From the NCBI GenBank assembly GCA_001464035.1, contig LNEC01000017.1, positions 496,001 through 560,000 of the forward strand: DNA of 64,000 bases. Direction: 5' to 3'. Position 1 is the first letter of the stretch, and each line of letters begins with the position of its first letter. Source of the stretch: Bradyrhizobiaceae bacterium Ga0074131. GTDB lineage: Bacteria > Pseudomonadota > Alphaproteobacteria > Rhizobiales > Xanthobacteraceae. Of the stretch, positions 15,375 through 23,463 are shown piece by piece. The position numbers and the translations under genes are program-made. The notes beneath the pieces are model-generated. The model was not told the origin of the DNA, made no database searches, and was given only the letters and a program-made list of their open reading frames with translations.

Positions 15375-18300
15375 GGTTGCCAAGAGCATCACCGGGGCGC
15401 TGGAAGAACGCGGCGCGCACATCACCGGCGCGCTCAGCAACGCCGGCGACAACATGATCCTCGCGCTCGGCGAGCGCGGCGGCGACCTGCTCGATCGTCT
15501 CGAGGAAGCCAGCGCCGAGACAACGCGCGCCGTGCTCGACGCCAGCGAGCGCCTCACCACCAGCCTCAATTTCAAGACCGGCCATGTCCACGACGAATTC
15601 GTCGATCTCGCCGACCGCGTCCACGAGATGCTGAACGAGCGCATCGACCGCATCACCAGCGAATTCGAGCAGCGCTCTTCCACCATCGTCGACGGTATTT
15701 CCGACCGCACCGAGCAGGTTCACGACTCGCTGAAGACTTCCAGCGACTCCCTGCTGCTGGAGCTCGAACTGCGCAGCGGCGATCTCGTCAACAAGATCGA
15801 CGATGCCGGCAACCGTCTGGCGTCCCAGATCCTCACCTCCGGCGACAAGGCCAGCGACGCGCTCGACGTCACCGTCAACTCGCTGGTGGCCAAGGTCGTC
15901 AGCCAGACCGAGACCGCGCACGACACCCTCTCCCTGCAGATGAGCGCGTTCGACGAACTGGTAAGGAACCAGGGCGGCGAACTGGCGGAGAAATTCGCGC
16001 GCGACAGCGGCACGCTCGGCGCGCTGATCACCCGCCACATCTCGGAGTTCGACCGCACCGTCAAGACCTTCGGCGGCGAAATCGTCGACCGCATGGGTCA
16101 GCGCACGCAGGATATTTCGGATACCCTGAAGACCTATGTCGATACCTTCGACACCCGCCTCGGCACGAATGGCGGCGAGATCACCGCCTCGCTGGACCAG
16201 CGTCTGCTGCAATTCGAGACGACGCTCGGAAGCCGCGTGGCCAATCTCGACACCTCGCTCGACGGCAAGATCGAATCCCTCGACGCCTCGATCGGCAGCA
16301 AGATCCATGCGTTCGACAGCTCGCTCGAGGGCAAGATCAGGTCGTTCGACGAATCGATCGACGGCCGGCTCAAATCGCTCGAACTGAATTTCGATACCAG
16401 GGCGAAGTCGGTCACCGAAACCATCGACAACCGCCTCGGCGCGCTGGCCTCGTCGCTCACCGATGGCGCCTCGCAGGCGATCAACCTGCTCGACTCGCGC
16501 CTGACCCACCTCACCACGTCGCTGACCGACGGCACCGCCCAGGCGATCCACTCGATCGACTCGCGCCTCAGTCATCTCACCACGTCGCTGACGACGGGCG
16601 CCGCGCAGGCGGTCGATGCCGTCGACCAGCGCATTGCCAGCGTGACGCAGACCGTCGATGGCCGCAGCGCCCAGTTGGCCGACACCATCACGGCGCGGTT
16701 CCAGGAAATCCATCAGGGCATCGAAACCCGGGTCGGCGCGGTTGCCTCCGACATCGACATGCGCGTCGCGCAGTTCGAGGACCTCTTGGGCTCGCGCGTC
16801 GAAGCCGTGGCAGGCCGCATCGAGAGCAGCGGCCGGCAGGCCAGCGAGGGCCTGATGGCCCGCGCCGAGGAATTGTCGTCCGGGATCAGGTCGCACGTCG
16901 AGGACGCGGAACGCTCGCTGACCAACCTCGTGGTCAACACCAGCGAGACCATCCAGACCGGCGCCCGCGCCGCGCAACAGTCGCTGCTGACGGTCTCGTC
17001 CGACGTCGGCGCGCAGCTCAAGCTGACCTCGGCGGAAGTCGAGCGCGCCCTCACCGCCGTCGGCACCGGCGCGGCGAATTCGATCCTGACCAGCGCCCGC
17101 GATGCGCAGTCGACCCTGGTGTCGGCCTCCACAGAGGCCGCCGGCCAGATCAGGTCGCTTTCCGCCGACGTCGAGCGAACGCTCTCCGCCGCCGGCACGG
17201 TCACCGCGAGTTCGATCGTCGCCGGCGCCCGCGAGGCCCAGACCATGCTGGTGACAGCCTCCGCGGATGCGGCAGGCCAGGTCAAGTCGCTCGCCGCCGA
17301 CGTCGAGCGCTCGCTCTCGATGGCCGGAACTTCCACGGCCGAAACGATCACCGCCGGCGCGCGCGAAGCCCAGAACACGCTGGTGAGCGCTTCGATGGAT
17401 GCCACCAACCAGGTCAGGTCGTTGGCTGCCGATGTCGAACGTTCATTGTCGATCGCCGGCACTTCCACCGCCGAGGCGGTCACCGCCGGCGCACGTGAAG
17501 CCCAGACCACGCTGGTCAATGCGTCCACCGATGCGGCCAACCAGGTCAAGTCGCTGGCGGACGACATCCAGCGCACCCTGTCGATGGCCGGCGCCTCGAC
17601 CGCCGCGGCGCTCACCAACGCCTCCGCGGACGCGGCGAACCAGGTCAAATCGCTCGCTGACGATCTCCAGCGTTCGCTGTCCATCGCAGGGACTTCCACC
17701 TCCGAAGCGCTTACTTCAGGCGCGCGCGAGGCGCAGAACACGCTGGTGGCAGCGTCGTCGGATGCCGCCAACCACGTCAAGTCGCTCGCCATCGATGTCG
17801 AACGCACCTTGACGGCGGTCGGCGCGGACACCGCCGCTTCGATCCTCGCCAGCGCGCGCGAGGCGCAAACCTCGCTGACGGCGACGTCCGCCGACGCAGC
17901 CAGCCAGATCAAGGCGATCGCGACCGACATCGAGCGTTCGCTCAGCGCGGTCACCGCCAACACCACGGACAATATCCAGACCAGCGCACTGAACGCGCAG
18001 AGCGCATTGGTGGCGGCGTCGAACGAAGTCAGCTCCAAGGTCAAGTCGACCTCGGCCGAAGTCGAGCGCACAGTACTCGCCGCCAGCGGCTCGTTCGGCT
18101 CCACCATGACCGGCAAGACCGACGAGATCGTCACCTATGTGCAACAGCAGGCCGATCGCCTGTCGCAGATGATCGACGGCAAGCGCGGAACGCTGGTCGA
18201 GGCGATCGGCTCGAAAACCAGCCAGCTCACGGTCGACATCGATCGCGTGACAGCCGATGCCCTGAAATCGATCGAGACCAGGGGCCAGGCGTTCTCGCAG

Positions 18301-19953
18301 TCGATGATGGCCAACGGCTCCGACGTTGCGCGGACGATTACCTCCGCCGGCGAGATCGCCTCCGGCGCCGTCAACAAGTCGCTGAAGGAGCTCGAGCAGG
18401 CCTCGCGTGCGGCGATCGACCAGTCGCGTCAGGTATCGATCGCGGCCGTCACCGAAATGCAGGAGACCAGCAAGATCCTGCGCACCGACACGGTCGCCCT
18501 GTTCGAGCGGCTACGTGAAGGCAATATCCTGCTGCAGGAAGTGCTGACCGGCGCGCACGACAACCTCAACTCGCTGGAGCGCGCCCTGGTGACCCGCGTG
18601 GCCGACTTCGTGTCCGCCATGAACGACGTCACCTCGCGCAACGGCGTCGCCACGCAGACGCTGGAAGACCAGTTGGGCGTCTTCAACGCCAAGACGTCGA
18701 AGGCGCTGGAGGACCTCGGCTCGTTGTCCAGCCAGTTCGAACACCACGGCCAGGCCCTGGTCGAGGCCGCGGCAGTGGTCGAGCAAAGCAACCGCAGCAC
18801 CACCGCCTCCGTTGCCGAGCGCAAATCGGCGCTGGAATCGCTGGTCACCACCATCGATCTGCGCACAGCCGATCTCGATCAGCGGCTGTCCCGCTTCACC
18901 AGCCTGCTGGATGAATCGCTGGCGGCCGCGGAAGAGCGCGCGCGCGACATTGCGCGCATCGTCGCGGAAACCGCGGGCGCGGGTTCGGCCGCCATCAGTC
19001 ATCAGTTCGAGGCGGTCCGTGCCACGGCCGAGGAAGAGCGCAGGCTGACCGCGCAAACCATGAGCGAACTGTATCAGCAGGGCACCCAGGAAGCCGATGC
19101 GATGTTCAAGCAGTCCGCAGACAAGTTCGCCAACATGGTGGCGAGCATGAAACAGATGGCGTCGGAAATGCATCACGAGCTCGAAGCTACACGCAGCGAG
19201 CTGCGCCGCGGCGTGCTGGAAATGCCGCAGGAGGCCGCCGAAAGCACCGCGCAGATGCGCAAGGTGATCGTCGACCAGATCGAGGCATTGGCCGAACTTA
19301 ACCGGATCGTCGCCCATCATGGCCGCGGCCTCGACGTGGTCTCGTCTGGCCGCGCCGGCGGGCAGCGCGATGAAGAAACGATGCTGGTCGCCGCCGCCGG
19401 ACAATCGCGCCCCGCCCCGCGCATGGGCGGCAGCGGCAGCGCATCGACCCTGCCGCCGCCGGATATCGGCGGGCCCGCCCCGCGCCGCACCGAAGCGCCG
19501 TCGGTCAGCCCCAGCCCCGACCAGGGACGCGACGGCTGGCTGTCCGACCTGTTGAGCCGCACCGATGCCGCCGGCGCCAGCCAGGCTTCGCGCGGCCGCC
19601 CGCCCGCGGCCAGCGACAATCCGCTGGCATCGCTGTCACTCGACATCGGCAGGCTGATGGACCGCAATCTCGCTGCCGAGATGTGGGATCGCTATCAGCG
19701 CGGCGAGAGCAAGGCGTTCACAAAACGGCTCTATACGCCGGCCGGGCAGAAAGCCTTCGACGAGGTCGCCCGCAAATATCGCGCCGACCGCGGCTTCAAG
19801 CAGACGGTGGATCGCTACATCACGGAGTTCGAGCGGCTGCTCGACGAGGTCGCGCGCGACGAACGTGGTGCGACGATGTTGCGCGGCCACCTCACGTCGG
19901 AAACCGGACTGGTCTATACGCTGCTCGCGCACGCGGCGGGACGGCTGGGGTAA
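15313..19953 (+). CDS. GPR-like giant coiled-coil protein, remainder in the +1 frame
   Basis: About 1546 codons, open from the junction near 15313 to the TAA at 19951; the first internal ATG is at 15454, but the frame is clearly coding before it. It is almost wholly helical with 11/22-residue apolipoprotein-like periodicity: 22-residue units such as DSRLTHLTTSLTDGTAQAI around 16490-16620, then a 44-residue repeat array at 16957-18111. A low-complexity Pro/Gly linker (about 19380-19600) leads to a conserved C-terminal domain (LASLSLDIGRLMDRN, AAEMWDRYQRGESKAFTKRL, DRYITEFERLLDEVARD). Joined to the upstream piece the protein would be about 1810 residues, anchored in the inner membrane. Expected role: organising polar growth and division. 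Confidence 0.8.
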   Translation, partial: SVDLRHDIALISDAIASRVDEVAKSITGALEERGAHITGALSNAGDNMILALGERGGDLLDRLEEASAETTRAVLDASERLTTSLNFKTGHVHDEFVDLADRVHEMLNERIDRITSEFEQRSSTIVDGISDRTEQVHDSLKTSSDSLLLELELRSGDLVNKIDDAGNRLASQILTSGDKASDALDVTVNSLVAKVVSQTETAHDTLSLQMSAFDELVRNQGGELAEKFARDSGTLGALITRHISEFDRTVKTFGGEIVDRMGQRTQDISDTLKTYVDTFDTRLGTNGGEITASLDQRLLQFETTLGSRVANLDTSLDGKIESLDASIGSKIHAFDSSLEGKIRSFDESIDGRLKSLELNFDTRAKSVTETIDNRLGALASSLTDGASQAINLLDSRLTHLTTSLTDGTAQAIHSIDSRLSHLTTSLTTGAAQAVDAVDQRIASVTQTVDGRSAQLADTITARFQEIHQGIETRVGAVASDIDMRVAQFEDLLGSRVEAVAGRIESSGRQASEGLMARAEELSSGIRSHVEDAERSLTNLVVNTSETIQTGARAAQQSLLTVSSDVGAQLKLTSAEVERALTAVGTGAANSILTSARDAQSTLVSASTEAAGQIRSLSADVERTLSAAGTVTASSIVAGAREAQTMLVTASADAAGQVKSLAADVERSLSMAGTSTAETITAGAREAQNTLVSASMDATNQVRSLAADVERSLSIAGTSTAEAVTAGAREAQTTLVNASTDAANQVKSLADDIQRTLSMAGASTAAALTNASADAANQVKSLADDLQRSLSIAGTSTSEALTSGAREAQNTLVAASSDAANHVKSLAIDVERTLTAVGADTAASILASAREAQTSLTATSADAASQIKAIATDIERSLSAVTANTTDNIQTSALNAQSALVAASNEVSSKVKSTSAEVERTVLAASGSFGSTMTGKTDEIVTYVQQQADRLSQMIDGKRGTLVEAIGSKTSQLTVDIDRVTADALKSIETRGQAFSQSMMANGSDVARTITSAGEIASGAVNKSLKELEQASRAAIDQSRQVSIAAVTEMQETSKILRTDTVALFERLREGNILLQEVLTGAHDNLNSLERALVTRVADFVSAMNDVTSRNGVATQTLEDQLGVFNAKTSKALEDLGSLSSQFEHHGQALVEAAAVVEQSNRSTTASVAERKSALESLVTTIDLRTADLDQRLSRFTSLLDESLAAAEERARDIARIVAETAGAGSAAISHQFEAVRATAEEERRLTAQTMSELYQQGTQEADAMFKQSADKFANMVASMKQMASEMHHELEATRSELRRGVLEMPQEAAESTAQMRKVIVDQIEALAELNRIVAHHGRGLDVVSSGRAGGQRDEETMLVAAAGQSRPAPRMGGSGSASTLPPPDIGGPAPRRTEAPSVSPSPDQGRDGWLSDLLSRTDAAGASQASRGRPPAASDNPLASLSLDIGRLMDRNLAAEMWDRYQRGESKAFTKRLYTPAGQKAFDEVARKYRADRGFKQTVDRYITEFERLLDEVARDERGATMLRGHLTSETGLVYTLLAHAAGRLG
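16957..18111 (+). repeat. Array of nine coding repeats, 44 residues (132 bp) each, one shortened to 33
   Basis: The units follow the pattern AGAREAQxxLVxASxDAA, then a QVKSLAADVERSLS-like part and AGTSTAExIT. Units 1-5 and 7-9 are exactly 44 residues (four 11-mers). Unit 6 (begins NASADAANQVKS) is exactly 33 residues, lacking one 11-mer (GAREAQTTLV-type segment). Units 3-7 are the most alike, which suggests recent tandem duplication in the middle of the array. Confidence 0.9.
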
Positions 19954-19979
19954 GCTTGCGAATAGCGATTGGCGAATAG

Positions 19980-20006
19980 AAATGGAGGCCTCATGGCCTC
20001 CATTTT
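19980..20006 (+). terminator. Rho-independent terminator of the GPR-like gene
   Basis: AAATGGAGGCC-TCAT-GGCCTCCATTTT: perfect 11-base stem with a 4-base loop ending in a T-run, 26 bases after the stop codon. Confidence 0.85.
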
Positions 20007-20049
20007 GGTTTGGGGCGCGGGTTGCGGCTGCAGCGCTCGACTGCAACGC

Positions 20050-21312
20050 TCAACTAGGAAGAAAATGGCTTTGATCGAGGCGCTGAAACCAGACTGGAAG
20101 GATCTCTGAGACGTTGGTGTAGGCTCGGCGGCGTGAACTCGGCCCCACTCTCTCCACGTCATTGCGAGCGCAGCGAAGCAATCCATCTTGCCCAGCAAAG
20201 AAAGAATGGATTGCTTCGCTGCGCTCGCAATGACGAAGGGGCGCGAATGCGCCCCTTTTACGAAGAAAGGTAAATCGCATCGCAAGTGAACCGCCGAGGA
20301 AAGGTGGCATCCTCGCCGCGTTGCGCCGTTCGCCGCTGGTCGGGGCCGATCTCAATCTCGCCCGTTCACTCGAAGCCAGCGGCAAGGTCGACTGAGGAGG
20401 CGTTGTCCTCTCGACACGAACGCCAGCGCTTGCGGCCCGCGACACTTCGCTACTGCTGCCTGCGCGGCCCCGGACCCGCTGCGGGCGGCCGCGGCGCCGC
20501 TCGCTGTTGCCCGCCCCGAACAGCAGCCGGGTCGGGTTGCGGTCGAGATTATTCACGGCGCGGCTGATGTCGCCGAGGGTGCGCCGGCCGTCGGCCATCA
20601 GCAGGCCGGAGCGCTTGTCGAAGTCCTCGGCAAGATCCTTGATCGCCTTCACCATCGCCGCAAGCTCGCCGCCGTTCTTGCCACCGGCAATCGAGTCCAG
20701 GCCCAGCATCAGGCTGTCGGCCTTGCCCATCACGCCGTCGACCTTGAGCATGACGTTGTCGATTTTTTCGGAGTTGCGCGCCAGCGCGCCGGTGAAGGTT
20801 TCGAGGTTGCGCAGCGAGTTCTTCACCGAATCCTGATTGTCGGAAACGATGCGGTTGACGTTCTGCAGCGTGGCGCGGATCGCCTCGGTGACGTCCTGCA
20901 GCGCGCTCGGATCGGCGGTCAGCACCGGGATGCCATCCTCGTCCAGCGGAACCGGAGGCGCCGCCTCCTCGCCGCCCTTCAGCGAGATCGCAGCAACCCC
21001 CGTGAGCCCCTGAAATTCAAGCCCGACCAGGGTGTCCTTGCGGATCGGCGCCTTGTTCTCGACCATCGCGAGTGCGATGACCCGACGCGGGTTATCCAGC
21101 TTCACGGAGATGACCTCTCCCACCCGGATACCGTTGAAATTGACGCTGCCGCCGTTGCGCAGGCCGGTAGCCGGGCCTTCGAACACGACACGAATCGGGC
21201 TGCGCGCCTTGGTGGTGTGCAGGCTCTGGAACCAGAGCACAAAGCCGAACGCTGCGGCTATCACTGCCAGCGTGAAGGCTCCGATGAGGACGAAATTCGC
21301 CCGCGTTTCCAT
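20050..21312 (-). CDS. mlaD: MlaD-family lipid-transport substrate-binding protein, aberrant C-terminus
   Basis: Open frame of 420 residues. The N-terminal anchor helix (FVLIGAFTLAVIAAAFGFVL) and MCE domain (IRVVFEGPATGLRNGGSVNF, VGLEFQGLTGVAAISLKGG) are followed by a helical region up to NNLDRNPTRLLFGAG (about 265). This is the periplasmic lipid carrier of an Mla-type ABC transporter. Beyond about residue 268 the sequence is Arg/Ser/Pro-rich and then translates the palindromic repeat at 20158-20234 (CERSEAIH and LLRCARND), so the last 150 residues are unlikely to be native. A shifted frame would end at a stop at 20450-20452, giving a Pro/Gln-rich tail. The usual downstream auxiliary lipoprotein gene is missing. 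Confidence 0.8.
   Translation of the reverse strand: METRANFVLIGAFTLAVIAAAFGFVLWFQSLHTTKARSPIRVVFEGPATGLRNGGSVNFNGIRVGEVISVKLDNPRRVIALAMVENKAPIRKDTLVGLEFQGLTGVAAISLKGGEEAAPPVPLDEDGIPVLTADPSALQDVTEAIRATLQNVNRIVSDNQDSVKNSLRNLETFTGALARNSEKIDNVMLKVDGVMGKADSLMLGLDSIAGGKNGGELAAMVKAIKDLAEDFDKRSGLLMADGRRTLGDISRAVNNLDRNPTRLLFGAGNSERRRGRPQRVRGRAGSSSEVSRAASAGVRVERTTPPQSTLPLASSERARLRSAPTSGERRNAARMPPFLGGSLAMRFTFLRKRGAFAPLRHCERSEAIHSFFAGQDGLLRCARNDVERVGPSSRRRAYTNVSEILPVWFQRLDQSHFLPS
20158..20234. repeat. Palindromic repeat CATTGCGAGCGCAGCGAAGC
   Basis: The left arm (20158-20186, GTCATTGCGAGCGCAGCGAA then GCAATCCAT) and right arm (20206-20234) are near-perfect inverted repeats with a spacer of about 19 bases. 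It is a well-known type of dispersed palindrome in rhizobial and other proteobacterial genomes, read in proteins as CERSEAI and LLRCARND. It lies inside the 3' part of the mlaD open frame. Confidence 0.85.
20237..20259 (+). terminator. Terminator-like hairpin after the palindromic repeat
   Basis: AGGGGCGC-GAAT-GCGCCCCT followed by TTT on the plus strand. It could be a backup terminator for the GPR-like transcript. It argues that this stretch is not genuine mlaD coding sequence. Confidence 0.55.
20288..20395 (+). pseudogene. Remnant resembling the C-terminal tail of a Phd/VapB-type antitoxin
   Basis: A 35-codon tail ending in TGA, reading GILAALRRSPLVGADLNLAR and then SLEASGKVD. This resembles the C-terminal toxin-binding tail of prevent-host-death/VapB-type antitoxins (pattern ALRxSPLxGxDLxLxR). 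Upstream the frame runs straight into the palindromic repeat without an antitoxin DNA-binding domain, and no PIN or RelE toxin gene follows. It appears to be a truncated remnant fused to a repeat boundary. It overlaps the suspect 3' part of mlaD on the other strand. Confidence 0.4.
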
Positions 21313-21381
21313 TCAACCAACTCCGGTACCAGGCTCTGGTCCAGCTTCGCCGCATCAGAGCCGTCGTTTGTCTATTCCATC

Positions 21382-21423
21382 GAGCATGATCTGTTCCGAA
21401 AACCGGGACCGACTTTGCTCTAG
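21382..21423. repeat. Fragment of a dispersed GAGCATGATC...CCGAAAACCGG repeat
   Basis: GAGCATGATCTGTTCCGAAAACCGG followed by GACCGACTTTGCTCTAG, with GAGCA and TGCTC at its ends. It matches by eye the common rhizobial intergenic repeat with CCGAAAACCGG. It lies between mlaF and mlaD and overlaps the mlaF stop codon. Inserting such a repeat inside an operon is tolerated, as no terminator T-run follows. Confidence 0.5.
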
Positions 21424-22190
21424 CCCATGACGGCGCGGGCACGCTTGCCGTGGAAATACTGCCTCAGCCAGGGATGTTGGGAGGCCTGCATGTCGGCGAT
21501 CGATCCTGCCGCAATGATCTTACCGTTCCCTAGCACCGCGATCCGGTCGCAGGCTGTGTAGAGGCTGTCCAGATCGTGGGTTACCATGAAAACGGTGAGG
21601 CCCAAAGTGCGCTGCAGGGTACGGACCAGTTCGTCGAAGTCGCCGGCGCCGATCGGATCGAGGCCGGAGGTCGGCTCGTCCAGGAAGACCAGTTCCGGAT
21701 CCAGCGCCAGCGCCCGCGCCAGTGCCACGCGCTTGATCATACCGCCGGACAGCTCCGAGGGGAACCGGTGGGCGACCTCGGGCTTCAGGCCCACCATGCC
21801 GAGTTTGGCGATAGTGATCTCGTCCATCAGCCGCTGCGAGAGGTTGAGATATTCGCGGACCGGGAATTGGATGTTCTGCCGCACCGTCAGCGAGGAGAAC
21901 AGCGCGCCCTGCTGGAACAGCACGCCCCAGCGGCGCTCGACGGCCCGCCGCGCCCTGGCGTCCGCGGCGTCCAGATCGACGCCGAAAACCTCGATGCTTC
22001 CGGAGAGCTTGGGGACGAGGCCGATGATGGTACGGGTCAGCACCGACTTGCCGGAGCCGGACGGGCCAACGAAACCGAGAATCTCGCCGCGCTTCACATC
22101 GAGGTTGAGTCCGTCGAGGATGCGGTTGGTGCCGAACTGCACGGTGATGTCGCGCACCCGGATGATGGCGTCGGAGGGTTGCGGCCCCAT
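21420..22190 (-). CDS. mlaF: Mla-type ABC transporter ATP-binding protein
   Basis: 256 residues from the ATG at 22190, two bases after the mlaE stop. Walker A is GPSGSGKSV, the ABC signature ELSGGMIKR, Walker B LVFLDEPTSGLD, and the H-loop MVTHDLDSL. The sequence (IIGLVPKLSGSIEVFGVDLD) is typical of MlaF. It powers retrograde or anterograde phospholipid movement between inner and outer membrane together with MlaE and MlaD. Confidence 0.93.
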   Translation of the reverse strand: MGPQPSDAIIRVRDITVQFGTNRILDGLNLDVKRGEILGFVGPSGSGKSVLTRTIIGLVPKLSGSIEVFGVDLDAADARARRAVERRWGVLFQQGALFSSLTVRQNIQFPVREYLNLSQRLMDEITIAKLGMVGLKPEVAHRFPSELSGGMIKRVALARALALDPELVFLDEPTSGLDPIGAGDFDELVRTLQRTLGLTVFMVTHDLDSLYTACDRIAVLGNGKIIAAGSIADMQASQHPWLRQYFHGKRARAVMG

Positions 22191-22192
22191 CG

Positions 22193-23326
22193 TCACATTC
22201 CGATCGATGCGAAAAAGATCGCGAACACGCCGTCCATGACGATGACGAAGAAGATCCCCTTCACCACCGAAGACGTGGTGTGTTGTCCGAGCGATTCGGC
22301 GCTGCCCTGCACCGCGAGCCCCTCGACGCAGGCGACGATGCCAATCACCGCAGCCATGACCGGCGCCTTGATGATGCCGACGATGAAATGGTCGATCGAG
22401 ATCGCGTCGCGCAGGCGCAGCAGGAAAGCATCCGGATCGACCCCGCCATAGAGCCATGCCACCAGCCCGCCGCCATACAGCGCGGCCATCGCGCCGAGAA
22501 ACGCGAGGATCGGCAGCGCCAGCACCAGCGCCAGCATCCGCGGCAGGATAAGCACCTCGATCGGATCGAACCCCATGGTGCGCAGGGCGTCGATCTCCTC
22601 GCGCATTTTCATCGAGCCGAGTTCGGCGGTGTAGGCGCTGCCGGAGCGGCCCGCCACCATGATCGCCACCAAGAGCACGCCGATTTCGCGCAGCACCAGC
22701 ACGCCGAGCATGTCGACTACGAAGATATCGGCGCCGAACTTGCGGAAATGGAAGATGCCCTGCTGCGAGATGATGCAGCCGATCAGAAAGGTGATCAGCA
22801 CGACGATCGGCACCGCGCGCCAGCAGACCTGCTCGAGATGATGCACGGTCGAGGTCAGGCGAAAGCCCTTGGGGCGGATCAGCACCCTGCCGCTGGCGGC
22901 CAGCACCGCGCCCAGCATGTCGATCAGGCTGACCAGGGTGGCGCCGACGCCGGCCACGCTGCGGCCGATCTGGTCCAGCATCCCGGTGATCGACACTGGA
23001 CTGGCGTCGGGCGCGGGCGTGGCCTTCACCCGCCGCACTTCGTCGACCAGGCTGGAATAATTCACCGAAAGCCCGGCGATCTTCGCCTCCACCCCGCCCT
23101 GGGTCAGGCTACGGCGAAGCCGCTCGATCAGCCATGCCCCGAAGGTGTCGAGCTTGGAGACCTGCGAAACATCGATGAAGATGTTGGGCCGGCTGCCGGC
23201 CAGCTTTTCGGCATCGGCGACGATCCGCTCGAGATCGGGTGCAAAGCGGGCGATCCACGGACCGGCGGCGCACAGCGCGAGGCCATTGCCCTGTGCAATC
23301 GGCTCCAATGTCGGGTCGCCATTCAC
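22193..23326 (-). CDS. mlaE: Mla-type ABC transporter permease with N-terminal STAS-like domain
   Basis: 377 residues. Residues 1-105 form a STAS-like domain (IFIDVSQVSKLDTFGAWLIERL), the role played by separate MlaB in E. coli. From about 115 on is the MlaE permease: VPIVVLITFLIGCIISQQG, then the conserved ARMVAGRSGSAYTAELGSMK-type EQ-loop motif (here IMVAGRSGSAYTAELG), EIDALRTMGFDP and a C-terminal EGLAVQGSAESLG. It is first in the operon mlaE-mlaF-mlaD; inner membrane. Confidence 0.92.
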   Translation of the reverse strand: MNGDPTLEPIAQGNGLALCAAGPWIARFAPDLERIVADAEKLAGSRPNIFIDVSQVSKLDTFGAWLIERLRRSLTQGGVEAKIAGLSVNYSSLVDEVRRVKATPAPDASPVSITGMLDQIGRSVAGVGATLVSLIDMLGAVLAASGRVLIRPKGFRLTSTVHHLEQVCWRAVPIVVLITFLIGCIISQQGIFHFRKFGADIFVVDMLGVLVLREIGVLLVAIMVAGRSGSAYTAELGSMKMREEIDALRTMGFDPIEVLILPRMLALVLALPILAFLGAMAALYGGGLVAWLYGGVDPDAFLLRLRDAISIDHFIVGIIKAPVMAAVIGIVACVEGLAVQGSAESLGQHTTSSVVKGIFFVIVMDGVFAIFFASIGM

Positions 23327-23463
23327 GATGCCAGCTCCTGTGTAAATTCTCCGCTATTCATGAAATAGAACGATCCAACACGCTGCCTTGTAGAACATGT
23401 CCCTTACCAGCCATACTTGGTTACGCCGGGCAAGCGGCGCGTCCAGAATTGCCAGATTTTGAA

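Noticed and set aside
16136..19404. Large minus-strand frames (for example 15322-16977 and 16713-18134) over the GPR-like gene
   Set aside because: They mirror the repeat structure of the plus-strand coiled coil and have no start signals; they are antisense shadows.
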